NCBI GenBank assembly: GCA_017650365.1
Contig: JAGCEZ010000058.1
Span: forward strand, 1-46,187
Direction of reading: 5' to 3'
DNA from: Fibrobacterales bacterium
GTDB lineage: Bacteria > Fibrobacterota > Fibrobacteria > Fibrobacterales > CADBQJ01
DNA: 46,187 bases
The notes under the pieces are model-generated. The model worked only from the letters and a program-made list of their open reading frames with translations, did not search any database and was not told the origin of the DNA. The position numbers and the translations under genes are program-made. This document shows positions 1 through 8,064 of this stretch, in pieces (the stretch's first letter is position 1; every line of letters starts with the position of its first letter).

Positions 1-228
1 GAAGCGGCGCTGCCTCCGGAGAAGCTGCTGATCGGCATGCCGAGCTGGCTCGGGGAATGGGGAGAAGGCGGCCGCGGCTCCTCGATCGTCGCGCACATCG
101 GCGAACTGAACGACCTCCCCCACCCCACGGGCGTCTGCATCTGGGACGCCGCTTTTTCGGGCGACGGATGGCTCACGCCGGAGGTCTGGAGCAGCCTCGC
201 CGCGCTTCAGGCCAGGCAGGCTCGCTAG
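1..228 (+). CDS. C-terminal fragment of an unidentified protein
   Basis: The frame is open from the first base of the window and ends at a TAG at 226-228, so this is the 3' end (75 residues) of a gene that starts outside. The visible part reads KLLIGMPSW, then a Gly/Glu-rich loop, then GVCIWDAAFSGDGW and a final helix. The alternation of a hydrophobic strand ending in a tryptophan with a final helix is compatible with the last turns of a TIM-barrel glycoside hydrolase, but no catalytic motif lies in the fragment and I do not assign a function. It converges with the minus-strand gene ending at 241, leaving only 12 bases between them. Confidence 0.6.
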   Translation, partial: EAALPPEKLLIGMPSWLGEWGEGGRGSSIVAHIGELNDLPHPTGVCIWDAAFSGDGWLTPEVWSSLAALQARQAR

Positions 229-240
229 AACCGCTTCGTT

Positions 241-810
241 TCAAATCCCCGCTTTGAGGAAGAGCGCCGCCCAGCAGCGCGCGAGCCGGGTCTCTTCGAG
301 TCCGAACCGGCCCTTGAACCGTTCCGCGAACTCGTCGCCGAGGCGGACGCCGGCTTCGGTCCCCCCTTCCAGGCGGAACCTTCCGGCGACCTTCCACTCC
401 TGCGACCAGCCCACCCCGAGCCAGGGCGAGACCGATTCGAAGTCCGCGGGATGGAAGAGCCCGCCGCGCAGACTGAGGAACCCGCGGGCGAGCGCCCCTT
501 CGTCGCCGAAGAGAAAGCCCCACGCGACCGTCTCGCGCAGCTCCTCCATCTCCCAGCCCCAGTGGAGGTCGGCCTCGAACCCGAACCGCTCGCCCCAGCG
601 CGAGGCGAAGATCCCGTTCCAGAGGTCGAACTGCGCGAAGATGAAGTTCGCGGAGAAGTCGGCGCCGAAATGCCACTGCGCGCCGTAGCGGACCGGCTCC
701 AGCGGGCGGAACAGCTCCGCCTCGTCCTGCCCGAACTCGCCGTAGTGCGCGAAAAGGGACGCGACGCAGAGGAGGAGCGCGAAGAGCGCGCCCCGGAGCC
801 GGAGGGTCAA
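241..810 (-). CDS. Probable outer-membrane or periplasmic protein, function unknown
   Basis: A 189-residue protein. The start is taken as TTG at 810-808, which overlaps the TGA of the upstream pyrD-like gene (TTGA), because translation from there gives a good signal peptide (MTLRLRGALFALLLCVASLFA) with no other suitable start nearby. The mature part is rich in Trp, Phe and alternating polar/aromatic residues (for example WHFGADFSANFIFAQFDLW) and ends in a hydrophobic strand, as expected of an antiparallel beta protein in the outer membrane. No conserved family was recognised. The four-base overlap implies translational coupling to the dehydrogenase gene, but no functional link is obvious. Confidence 0.7.
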   Translation of the reverse strand: MTLRLRGALFALLLCVASLFAHYGEFGQDEAELFRPLEPVRYGAQWHFGADFSANFIFAQFDLWNGIFASRWGERFGFEADLHWGWEMEELRETVAWGFLFGDEGALARGFLSLRGGLFHPADFESVSPWLGVGWSQEWKVAGRFRLEGGTEAGVRLGDEFAERFKGRFGLEETRLARCWAALFLKAGI

Positions 811-2003
811 AGCGAGTCCCCGTCGAGCAGTTCGGACAGGGTGGAGCAACCGGACTTCTCCAGGCATTCGTAGAGCTCGGCCTGCATGCGGCGCGCCGCG
901 AACCAGCGGTAGGAGAGCGCCGAATACATCTGCACCGCGTCGGCCCCCATGCGCAGCAGGTCGAAGACCTTGGCGCCGTGGTCGATCCCGCCGACGGCGA
1001 TGATGCTCTTGTCGGGGAGCTTGTTCTTGATGTACTCCACCGCGCGGAAGGTGTTGACGTAGAGCGGGCGCCCCGAGAGGCCGCCGAGGTCGCCGTCCTG
1101 GCGGACCGGCTTCAGCGCGTCGGGCTGAGTCCGCATCTCCAGGAACTCGGAGCGGGAGCCCGGGAAGGTGTTGAAGAGCACGAGCCCGTTGATGTTGTGC
1201 TGCGTCACCAGCTCGAGCAGCGCCTGGAGCTGGCGTTCGCCCAGGTCGGGGCTCAGCTTGGCGTAGACCGCCTTGCGGACCGGGATGCTGCTGCGGATGT
1301 GCATGACGCTCTGCAGCACGCGGTCGAGGTACTTCAGCTGCGCGTCGATGCGCTGGTGCCCCGTGTTGGGGCAGGAGAGGTTGATCTCCACGTATTCCGC
1401 GACGTTGTAGGCCTTGCGGAAGGAGTAGATCACGTCGTCGAGCCGCTCCTCCTCGTCCTGGAGGCCGGGGGTCTCGGCGATGGAGAGGCCGACGGCCAGC
1501 TCGCGCTTGCGCGCCGCCCCGAACTGGCTGTCCACCCGCTTGGCGACGACGTCGATCCCCGGGTTGTTGAGCCCCATCGAGTTCTGGATCGCGCGGTCGG
1601 CGTTCAGCATCCGGATGCGCGGGCGGAAGGGGTTCCCCTCGCGCGGGACGCGGGTCGCGGTCCCCACGGAGACGCCCCCGAACCCGATGTTCGCGTAGGC
1701 GGCGAGGTCGGTCCCCTCCTTGTTGCCGCCGGCGGCCAGGATGATCGGGCAGTTGAGGTAGAGCGGGTTGCTCTTGTCGGAGAAGCGGATCACCCGTTCG
1801 AGCGGCTTCTTCGCGCGCATGCCGTAGGGGATCTTCGGCGAGGGCTTGAACGGGACGAAGGGCGCCCACTTCGCGAAGTTGGCGAGCTGCCTGTGGCGCG
1901 CTTCGGGAGAGGGGACGAGCCGCTTGATCAGCGAAAGGAGACGATCCCCCGCCGTCGCGGCGTAGTCGTGGTCGACGAAGGGGATTTCGGGCTCGCCCTG
2001 CAT
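807..2003 (-). CDS. pyrD: Dihydroorotate dehydrogenase (class 2-like)
   Basis: A 398-residue FMN-dependent dehydrogenase that oxidises dihydroorotate to orotate in pyrimidine synthesis. Visible family motifs are GFGGVSVGTAT (about residues 107-117), NSMGLNNPG (141-149), the active-site loop INLSCPNTG (207-215) and the phosphate-binding GGLSGRPL and AVGGI near the C-terminus. Length and N-terminal extension fit the class 2, membrane-associated quinone-using enzymes. Unusually, the active-site base position is Cys211, the residue typical of class 1 enzymes, whereas class 2 enzymes normally have Ser. Neighbouring pyrE on the other strand supports a pyrimidine role. The ATG at 2003 has no Shine-Dalgarno sequence, but a TAGATTTC box lies 4 bases upstream. 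Confidence 0.88.
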   Translation of the reverse strand: MQGEPEIPFVDHDYAATAGDRLLSLIKRLVPSPEARHRQLANFAKWAPFVPFKPSPKIPYGMRAKKPLERVIRFSDKSNPLYLNCPIILAAGGNKEGTDLAAYANIGFGGVSVGTATRVPREGNPFRPRIRMLNADRAIQNSMGLNNPGIDVVAKRVDSQFGAARKRELAVGLSIAETPGLQDEEERLDDVIYSFRKAYNVAEYVEINLSCPNTGHQRIDAQLKYLDRVLQSVMHIRSSIPVRKAVYAKLSPDLGERQLQALLELVTQHNINGLVLFNTFPGSRSEFLEMRTQPDALKPVRQDGDLGGLSGRPLYVNTFRAVEYIKNKLPDKSIIAVGGIDHGAKVFDLLRMGADAVQMYSALSYRWFAARRMQAELYECLEKSGCSTLSELLDGDSL

Positions 2004-2007
2004 GGCG

Positions 2008-2015
2008 GAAATCTA
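2008..2015 (-). promoter_or_regulatory. Putative -7 promoter element of pyrD
   Basis: On the minus strand the bases read TAGATTTC and are followed after 4 bases by the pyrD ATG. This matches the TAnnTTT core of the Bacteroidetes-type -7 box. The closeness to the start codon and the absence of a ribosome binding site suggest a leaderless or nearly leaderless mRNA. Confidence 0.45.
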
Positions 2016-2024
2016 GAAAAAACC

Positions 2025-2032
2025 TATTTTTG
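2025..2032 (+). promoter_or_regulatory. Putative -7 promoter element of the nfu-like gene
   Basis: TATTTTTG fits TAnnTTTG exactly and is followed by GGCC and then the ATG at 2037. There is no room for a Shine-Dalgarno sequence between the box and the start codon, so a leaderless mRNA is inferred. It faces the pyrD element within a 33-base divergent gap. Confidence 0.5.
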
Positions 2033-2036
2033 GGCC

Positions 2037-2609
2037 ATGGCGAACGTGGTCAGGATCCTCGAAACCCCGAACCCCCGGGCGCGGCGGTTCAAGATCGACC
2101 TGCCCGTCGCCGGGCACTCCCCGCTCTCCTTCTCCAACGCCGCCCACGCCGAACGGCATCCCGCCGCCAAGGCCCTGTTCGGGCTCGGCTTCGTCTCCTC
2201 CGTCTTCCTCCTCGGCGACTCGGTCACCGTCGCGCTGACCGAAGAGGGCGACTGGGAGGAGCTCCTGCCCGAAATCGTCATGACGCTCGAGGAACGGCTC
2301 GAACCCTGGTCCGGCGCCCGCGCCCTCGCCGAAAACGCGGAGGAGCTCGAGCCCGCGGGCGATTTCGACGCGCTCGACCTGGACGGCAAGCTCCGACGGA
2401 TCGAAAAGGTCCTCGACCTCAAGGTCCGCCCGAACCTCGCCGGCGACGGCGGCGGCGTGGAGCTGATGGGCCTGGAGGACGGCGTCGCCTACATCCACTA
2501 CGTCGGGGCCTGCGGAAGCTGCCCCAGCGCGGGCACCGCGACGCTCGACTTCGTCCGGGACGCCCTCCGGACCCACGTCTCCCCCGCGCTCGACGTCCAA
2601 CTCTCCTAG
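2037..2609 (+). CDS. NifU/Nfu-type iron-sulfur cluster scaffold protein
   Basis: A 190-residue protein with the two-domain Nfu architecture: an N-terminal Nfu_N-like domain (ILETPNPRARRFKIDLPV at about residues 6-23) and a C-terminal NifU-like domain (about 115-190) ending in VRPNLAGDGGGVELMG and CGSCPSA. The CxxC pair in CGSCPSA is the cluster ligand motif; Nfu proteins carry Fe-S clusters and hand them to apo-enzymes in the cytoplasm. ATG at 2037 is chosen because it opens the Nfu_N domain directly; the longer open frame upstream is antisense to pyrD. It lies 12 bases before pyrE and probably shares its transcript. Confidence 0.9.
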   Translation: MANVVRILETPNPRARRFKIDLPVAGHSPLSFSNAAHAERHPAAKALFGLGFVSSVFLLGDSVTVALTEEGDWEELLPEIVMTLEERLEPWSGARALAENAEELEPAGDFDALDLDGKLRRIEKVLDLKVRPNLAGDGGGVELMGLEDGVAYIHYVGACGSCPSAGTATLDFVRDALRTHVSPALDVQLS

Positions 2610-2621
2610 ACGAGGTCAACC

Positions 2622-3302
2622 ATGGAACCCTTCCGCAGAGCCTTCATCCGATTCCTGCTCGAATGCGAAGCCCTCCGCTTCGGCGACTTCACCACGAAGA
2701 GCGGCCGCAAAAGCCCCTACTTCATCAACACCGGCATGATCCGCACCGGCATGCAGCTCGCGCGCATGGGCGACTTCTACGCCCACACGATCGAACACCA
2801 CTTCGGCGACTCCGTGGACAACCTCTACGGCCCCGCCTACAAGGGCATCCCGCTCGCCGTCGCCTCCGCGGCCGCGCTCCACCGCCTCTACAACCGCGAC
2901 TTCGGCGTCTCCTTCAACCGCAAGGAGGCCAAGGACCACGGCGAGGGCGGCACGATCGTCGGACAGCCCTACGACAGGCCGACCCGCGTGCTGATCGTCG
3001 AGGACGTCATCACGGCCGGCACCTCCGTCCGCGAGACGATGGAGCTGATGAAGTCCTTCCCCAACGCGAAGATCGAGGGGCTGGTCGTCTCGGTGGACCG
3101 CATGGAGAAGGTGGGCGACTCTCCCCTCTCGGCCCTGCAGCAGGTGCAGGAGGAATACGGGATCCGCACGGTCCCGATCGTCACGATCGACGACCTGATG
3201 GGCGCCCTCGAGGACCGCTCGATCCGCAAGCTCTTCCCGATTCCCGACGGGCAGATCGAACGGATGAAGGCCTACCGCGAACAGTACGGGGCCAAGGCCT
3301 AG
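2622..3302 (+). CDS. pyrE: Orotate phosphoribosyltransferase
   Basis: A 226-residue type I phosphoribosyltransferase that joins orotate to PRPP to form OMP. Seen motifs: FTTKSGRKSPYFINTG at about residues 22-37 (orotate/PRPP region), YGPAYKGIPLA (68-78) and the PRPP-binding signature VLIVEDVITAGTSVRE (about 122-137). Length agrees with bacterial PyrE. ATG at 2622 directly follows the nfu-like gene. The companion pyrD-like gene is divergently encoded just upstream, so two steps of one pathway sit back to back around the 2004-2036 gap. Confidence 0.95.
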   Translation: MEPFRRAFIRFLLECEALRFGDFTTKSGRKSPYFINTGMIRTGMQLARMGDFYAHTIEHHFGDSVDNLYGPAYKGIPLAVASAAALHRLYNRDFGVSFNRKEAKDHGEGGTIVGQPYDRPTRVLIVEDVITAGTSVRETMELMKSFPNAKIEGLVVSVDRMEKVGDSPLSALQQVQEEYGIRTVPIVTIDDLMGALEDRSIRKLFPIPDGQIERMKAYREQYGAKA

Positions 3303-3308
3303 GATCCG

Positions 3309-4019
3309 ATGGGGACCCGCGCGCTCCGCATCCTGCTCGCCGCCCTCGCGCTCGCCCTCTCGGGCTGCGCGGAGAAGGCCGCGCGCCTGCACCGCGCCAA
3401 CGACGCCTTCCCGGACTCCCCCGCCGGGACGATCGCCTTCACGTCGCTCGGCCCGGGCGACTTCATCCTCGACGGGCGCGACCTCTTCGTCGAGGACCTG
3501 AAGATCTACAGCGAGGACGTCCACCCCGCGCTCGCCGCGCGCGTGGACTCGCTCCTCGGGAAGTGGGCGGAGGAGAACCTCGGCGCGAAGGTCCGCCTGC
3601 CCTCCGCCGACTCGCTCGGGCTCCCCGAAAGCGAAAAGCGGCGCGTGGAGGGGCGCGTCTTCGTCCCGGTCCGCTGGCCCTGGCCCGGCGACTCGCTCCG
3701 TTCCGGGGAGACCGTCCCCGACGTCGTCCTCCTCGTGGGCGAGCTGACGCTCGGATTCGACCTCCAGGCCCGCTCGCTCTACGACTACGAGCTCGCGAAC
3801 ACCTACACGGAGCCGGGCGAGAAGCCCGAAACCCTCTCCGCGCTCCTCGTCTGGACGCTCTGGGACAACAGGCTCCAGCAGTACCGCGCCTACGGCGTCG
3901 CGCAGGCCTCCGCCCCGCTCGTCCGCCCGCTTTCGTTCGGCGCGATAGACGCCCTCTGCAAGCGCCTCTTCCTCGACGTCCAGCGCCAATCGCGCCTCTA
4001 CCCGGAGATCGAACCGTGA
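3309..4019 (+). CDS. Putative lipoprotein, function unknown
   Basis: A 236-residue protein starting with a lipoprotein signal peptide; the lipobox LSGC puts the lipidated Cys at residue 20. The mature part contains a short segment DFILDGRDLFVEDLKIYSED and a strand VVLLVGELTLGFD followed by YDYELANTY, suggesting a beta-rich periplasmic fold anchored to a membrane. No named family was recognised. It starts 6 bases after pyrE and its TGA overlaps the GTG start of the next gene, so the two envelope proteins are probably made together. Confidence 0.7.
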   Translation: MGTRALRILLAALALALSGCAEKAARLHRANDAFPDSPAGTIAFTSLGPGDFILDGRDLFVEDLKIYSEDVHPALAARVDSLLGKWAEENLGAKVRLPSADSLGLPESEKRRVEGRVFVPVRWPWPGDSLRSGETVPDVVLLVGELTLGFDLQARSLYDYELANTYTEPGEKPETLSALLVWTLWDNRLQQYRAYGVAQASAPLVRPLSFGAIDALCKRLFLDVQRQSRLYPEIEP

Positions 4020-5215
4020 ATCGGGCCCTCCTCCTCGCCGCCCTGGCCCTCGCCCTCGCGCTGCCCTCGGGCGCCGTCGCGAAAGAGCGCCCGCTCGCGC
4101 TCTATCGCGACGCCCGCTTCGAGATCCTCCAGACCGCCGATTCGGCCGAGGTCTCCCCCGAGGAGCTCTGCGCCGAACTGAAGAAGGCCAACCCCGACCT
4201 CGGCCGCCCCAGGTGCGCGGTGGCGGGCTCGCTCCGGCGCAACGTCCCGTTCAACGACTACGCGCTCTGGGTCGCCGCGAACCTCCGGCCCGGCGTCCGC
4301 GCCGAGGACCTCGAGGCGCGCAGGCCCGAAGTCCGCAAGACGCTCGAGGAGCGGCGCGACGACTACCTCTTCCTCTTCAAGTCCGACGGGAAGGAGAGCT
4401 GGCTCGTCCTCTTCCACGACGGCGAACGGATTCCCGCGCGGCTTCTCCGGGTGCGCGGGGAGAGCGCCTTCGGGGAGGTCGCCCCGCTCTTCCAGGGACC
4501 CACCTCCCCGATTCCGACCGAGCAGGAGCGCGAAGCCGCGCGGCGCGAGCCCGAGGCCTTCTACCGCGACCAGCTCCCGCTCGACTTCCGGCTGACCGTC
4601 GGTTCGGGCTACATCCAGGGCTTCGGCGGGCACGAAAGCGCGCAGGTCGAGCACTACACGCAGAACCGCGACTCCGCCTCCGCCTGGGACTGGATCACCG
4701 ACTCCTCGCCGCTGGTCTTCGCGGAATACGGCGTGGAGTACGCGCGCTTCCTCGGCATCGCCGCCGTGCTCCAGTGGTCGCGCTACGACATGAAGTTCAA
4801 TCCCGAGACCAACCCGGCGATCCGCGACTGGACCGTGGACCGCTGGGAGTTCGGCGCCCGCGCCCGCATCGGCTACGGCTTCGTGCCGCGCCCCAAGGTC
4901 GAGATCCACCCCTATCTCCTGCTCGGGTTCCTCTACACCGTCTACGACGCGGAGATCTCCTGGAAGAAAGGCGTCAAGAAGCCGTTCGACTCCCCGTTCT
5001 CGCTCGTCGCGGTGAGCGGGGGCTCGCTGGCGCTCGGCGCGGACCTCCTCCTGAAGGACCGCTACGGCGCGAAGCTGGAGTGCGGCCTCTCGCGCCGCGC
5101 CCGCAAGAGCCGGACCGACCCCGAGGTCGGCCCCCTGCCGGACCGTCCCGCCGAGGCCACGCTGGAGCTCTACGCGCTCTTCGGCCTCTCCCTCAACTGG
5201 CGCCGCTGGCTCTGA
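4016..5215 (+). CDS. Predicted outer-membrane beta-barrel protein
   Basis: A 399-residue protein with a signal peptide (cleavage probably after SGAVA, near residue 22). GTG at 4016 is chosen as start: it overlaps the preceding TGA as GTGA and gives the signal peptide at the N-terminus. The second half (about residues 190-399) has repeated amphipathic strands with Tyr/Trp/Phe girdles (LTVGSGYIQGFGG, FAEYGVEYARFLGIAAVLQW, YLLLGFLYTVYDAEI, KLECGL, LELYALFGLSLNWR), typical of a small outer-membrane barrel. The first half is mixed alpha/beta and periplasmic in character. Exact family not recognised; probable partner of the lipoprotein upstream. Confidence 0.72.
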   Translation: MNRALLLAALALALALPSGAVAKERPLALYRDARFEILQTADSAEVSPEELCAELKKANPDLGRPRCAVAGSLRRNVPFNDYALWVAANLRPGVRAEDLEARRPEVRKTLEERRDDYLFLFKSDGKESWLVLFHDGERIPARLLRVRGESAFGEVAPLFQGPTSPIPTEQEREAARREPEAFYRDQLPLDFRLTVGSGYIQGFGGHESAQVEHYTQNRDSASAWDWITDSSPLVFAEYGVEYARFLGIAAVLQWSRYDMKFNPETNPAIRDWTVDRWEFGARARIGYGFVPRPKVEIHPYLLLGFLYTVYDAEISWKKGVKKPFDSPFSLVAVSGGSLALGADLLLKDRYGAKLECGLSRRARKSRTDPEVGPLPDRPAEATLELYALFGLSLNWRRWL

Positions 5216-5241
5216 CCCGGGCCGCGGAGCGCGCAAACGGA

Positions 5242-5266
5242 AAGGGGCGCCCATCGGACGCCCCTT
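5242..5266. terminator. Bidirectional terminator-like hairpin
   Basis: AAGGGGCG (5242-5249) and CGCCCCTT (5259-5266) form a perfect 8-bp stem around a 9-base loop, in the gap between two convergent genes. The flanking A/T bases are short, so strength on either strand is uncertain, but the position fits a shared terminator. Confidence 0.6.
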
Positions 5267-5284
5267 CGCTCGTTTCCGGAACCG

Positions 5285-5869
5285 CTAGGGTTCGTCGGCC
5301 TTCTTGCGGATCGTCTCGATCAGCCCGTCCAGATCCTTCTCCTTGAGGATCTTCGCGAACTGGTCGCGGTAGTTGCGCATCGTGCTCAGGTCGTCGATGA
5401 CGAAGTCCCAGGCGCGCCACTGGCCGTTCTCCTGCTTCATCTTGTAGACGACGACCGACATCGTCCCCTTGTTCCACATTTTGACGGTCACTTCGCACTT
5501 GTCGCCGTTGATCTTGGCGGGCTGGTAGCTCGAGCTGTCCGATTCGTAGGAGTCGAGCTGCTTGACCGAGGAGTTCTCGACCATGCGGCGGAACTCGGTC
5601 ACGAACGCGTTCTGCTGCTCGGGCGTGGCCGATTTCCAGGTCTGGCTCGGGAGCGCGCGGCGGCCCAGCTCCTGGAAGTCGAAGACGGAGTTGATGAGCG
5701 TCTTGATCTTCTCGCGGCGCTCGGGCGTGGCGGCCTTCTTCTGCTGCTTGAGGAGCGCGCGGAGCTCGGTGTCCTTCGCGCGGACCATGCCGACGGGGTC
5801 GGGGGCGGCGGCCGCGAGGACGGACGCGGCAAGGACGAGGAGGGCGGTTTTGCGCAGCGTGGAGATCAT
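5285..5869 (-). CDS. MlaC/Ttg2D-like phospholipid-binding periplasmic protein
   Basis: A 194-residue secreted protein (signal peptide MISTLRKTALLVLAASVLAAAA). The segment SVFDFQELGRRALPSQTWKSATPEQQNAFVTEF matches the conserved N-terminal part of the MlaC/toluene-tolerance family, and the C-terminal region KMKQENGQWRAWDFVIDDLS is the typical core strand pair ending in a conserved Trp-Asp-hydrophobic pattern. Family members carry phospholipid between outer and inner membranes. The usual mlaD, mlaE and mlaF genes are not in this window; instead it ends an operon with TolC-like and transglycosylase genes. Start ATG at 5869 has a GGAGG ribosome site. Confidence 0.82.
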   Translation of the reverse strand: MISTLRKTALLVLAASVLAAAAPDPVGMVRAKDTELRALLKQQKKAATPERREKIKTLINSVFDFQELGRRALPSQTWKSATPEQQNAFVTEFRRMVENSSVKQLDSYESDSSSYQPAKINGDKCEVTVKMWNKGTMSVVVYKMKQENGQWRAWDFVIDDLSTMRNYRDQFAKILKEKDLDGLIETIRKKADEP

Positions 5870-5890
5870 GTCTGCCTCCGGTTTCGGGGT

Positions 5891-7270
5891 CTAGGGTTTC
5901 GCGGAGCCGAACGTGCCGTATTCGGAATAGGGGACGCCGGCGGCGGCCATCAGCTTGGCGTAGGAGCAGTTGTAGGCGTGGACGGCCTTGGCCCAGGTCT
6001 GGCGCATCTTCACCCAGTTGGAGAAGGCCTTCACCAGGAGGCCGCCTTCGGAGGGGTCGATGTCGTAGCGCATCGCCGCGCCCTTGAGCCAGGAGTCCGA
6101 GACGCGCAGCGCCTCGGCCGCGCTCTCCGCGGTCTCCTTCTGCGCGACCACGGTTTCGTACTGGGTCCGGAGAAGGGTCTCCAGGCCGTTCTTCGCGTAG
6201 GAGGCCTTGCGTTCGAGCGAACCGAGCTCCCACTTCTGCTTTTTCAGCTTGTCGCTCCCCTTCCAGAAGTTCAGGCGGAGGCGCATGCCGACGCCGAGCG
6301 CGCCGTCCACGTCGTCCGTCTGGTCGCGGCTGAAGTGTTCGTCGCCCTCGCGCGCCCAGAGCGTGGAGTACTGCAGGCGCCCGAAGAGGAAGAAGTCCGG
6401 GCCGAGGTTCGCGGCGGCCACGTCCACCTGGCGGCGGCGGGCCTCCAGGCCGTATTCCAGCTGCTTGTATTCGGGATGCCGTTCGCCCACGGCCTGCGCC
6501 AGGGTCTCGAACGGGGGCAGGGGTTCGGGCCGGATGGCGAGCTGCGTGTCGGCCGGCGCGAAATCGGCGCCCAGAGAATCGCCGAGAGCGAACCGCAGCG
6601 CGGACTCGGCGTTCCTGAGGCCGCTGGCGGCCTGCGCCTCGCCCTCGCGCAGCGCGTGGAGGTTGGTCTTCAGCTCCAGCAGGTCGAGCTGCGAGACCGA
6701 CTCGTCGCCCTCGTCCAGCATCTCCTCCACCTTGTCGAGGAGCTTGTCGAACTGCCGGCGGGCGTCCTTCAGCAGGTTCTGCATGTCGAGCGCGTAGAGC
6801 CGGCCGTACCAGTAGGACTGCAGTTCGGCCTCGCGTTCCAGCTCGGACTTGCGGATCTTCCACTCCTCGACCTTGCCGCCCGCCTCCAGGGCGCGCCGCC
6901 CCAGGCGGAGCCGCCCGAAGTTCAGCGGCTGGACGGCCTCCAGCTCGGTCGCGAACATCGGCGCGTAGGTGGTGAAGTCGTATTCGTCGCGACCCTGGCG
7001 GATCGTCCCGTCCGCGTCGGTGTAGTACTTGCCCTCGCGCACGCCGGGATAGGGGCCGAAGCCGAGCGTCAGCTCGAACTTGGGGAGGATCGCCTCGTGG
7101 ACCAGCTCGTCCTTCTTGATCCGCTGGAGTTCGCGCTTGTAGCGGGTCTCCTGGAGAGTCGGGTCCTGGTCGGACGCGGCCTGGAGATATTCGCCCAGCG
7201 TGAGCGGAGCCGCGAAAAGCCCCGTTCCACAGATCGAAAGCGCGGCCAAGCCGAACGCGATTTTGCGCAT
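5891..7270 (-). CDS. TolC-family outer-membrane efflux protein
   Basis: A 459-residue protein with signal peptide (cleavage near LFAAP). LTLGEYLQAASDQDPTLQETRYKRE at the N-terminus and a second LAQAVGERHPEYKQLEYGLEARRRQVDVA in the middle are the duplicated helix openings characteristic of TolC-type trimeric channels, and long charged helices with coiled-coil character fill the remainder. The start is placed at ATG 7270, which begins the signal peptide, rather than 60 bases upstream where an in-frame ATG would add a non-conserved extension. No inner-membrane pump or adaptor gene lies next to it. It is followed 21 bases later by the MlaC-like gene. Confidence 0.85.
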   Translation of the reverse strand: MRKIAFGLAALSICGTGLFAAPLTLGEYLQAASDQDPTLQETRYKRELQRIKKDELVHEAILPKFELTLGFGPYPGVREGKYYTDADGTIRQGRDEYDFTTYAPMFATELEAVQPLNFGRLRLGRRALEAGGKVEEWKIRKSELEREAELQSYWYGRLYALDMQNLLKDARRQFDKLLDKVEEMLDEGDESVSQLDLLELKTNLHALREGEAQAASGLRNAESALRFALGDSLGADFAPADTQLAIRPEPLPPFETLAQAVGERHPEYKQLEYGLEARRRQVDVAAANLGPDFFLFGRLQYSTLWAREGDEHFSRDQTDDVDGALGVGMRLRLNFWKGSDKLKKQKWELGSLERKASYAKNGLETLLRTQYETVVAQKETAESAAEALRVSDSWLKGAAMRYDIDPSEGGLLVKAFSNWVKMRQTWAKAVHAYNCSYAKLMAAAGVPYSEYGTFGSAKP

Positions 7271-7326
7271 GGCGCCCACTATGGCTAAAATAACTAATTG
7301 GACGGCGCCCGCCAAATCCCGGCGCG

Positions 7327-8064
7327 TCATTCCTCTTCCAGGCGCCGGGCGAAGGGGTCTTCGCCGAAGCGGTTGACGAGCCCGCGGTAGTTGCTCAGGA
7401 CGCGGTTGTAGTAGCGGCGCGGAAGGCGGGTCCGCGCGGTCATCTTCTGCTCCAGCGTGCCCGGGCCGATGTTGTAGGCGATGAGCCCCTTTTCCAGCGA
7501 CCCGTAGCGCTGGACCATCTGCAGCAGGAAGGCCGTGCCGTAGAGGAGGTTGACGTCGGGCCGGAGCAGCTCGCGCTCCACGCGGATGGGCGTCCCGATG
7601 CGCTTCCCCACGAGCCGCGCGGTCTCGAACTTGATCTGCATGAGCCCGACCGCCCCGCTGGCGTCGCCCGAGCGGAACCGCCCCTGCGCGTAGGGGTTTC
7701 CGCGGCTCTCCACGCTGACCACGGCGAGGATCAGCAGCGGGTCGAACCCCACGGAGCGCGAGAGGGCGCAGAGCATCCGCGTGGTCTGGAGGAGGTCGGC
7801 GCTGTCGAGCCTGCCCTGCGAGAGGAAGTCGAGCGCGGAGAGGATCCGGTCGTACTGCCTGAGCAGGCGGATCTCGTCGCGCAGCGAGACGATCGCGGCC
7901 TGGCTGGCCATCTGCTCGGCGTCGACGAGCTCCAGTTCGTGCGCCTTGTAGAGCCTCTGCGCGGCGGGCGCGAGAATCGCGGCGGTGCAGGCCGCGGCCA
8001 GGAGGACCAGCTGGAGGGTCCCGAGCCGGAACGTCGCCGGGAGCCTGGGGAGGCGGATCTTCAC
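7327..8064 (-). CDS. SLT-type lytic transglycosylase
   Basis: A 245-residue protein with an N-terminal membrane anchor (about residues 15-33) and a periplasmic transglycosylase domain. Family motifs are ESRGNPYA with the catalytic Glu at residue 119, then GAVGLMQI, then GLIAYNIGPG. These enzymes cleave peptidoglycan glycan strands with formation of anhydro-MurNAc. The start ATG lies inside the stop region of the STAS gene upstream (4-base overlap), implying coupled translation. A short helical region between anchor and catalytic domain (about 40-90) may be a spacer. Function confident, substrate context unknown. Confidence 0.9.
   Translation of the reverse strand: MKIRLPRLPATFRLGTLQLVLLAAACTAAILAPAAQRLYKAHELELVDAEQMASQAAIVSLRDEIRLLRQYDRILSALDFLSQGRLDSADLLQTTRMLCALSRSVGFDPLLILAVVSVESRGNPYAQGRFRSGDASGAVGLMQIKFETARLVGKRIGTPIRVERELLRPDVNLLYGTAFLLQMVQRYGSLEKGLIAYNIGPGTLEQKMTARTRLPRRYYNRVLSNYRGLVNRFGEDPFARRLEEE

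Noticed and set aside
2030-4015. Long plus-strand frame continuous with the outer-membrane protein at 4016
   Set aside because: Its first 660 codons run out of frame through the nfu-like gene, pyrE and the lipoprotein; only the part from the GTG at 4016 has protein-like composition and a signal peptide.
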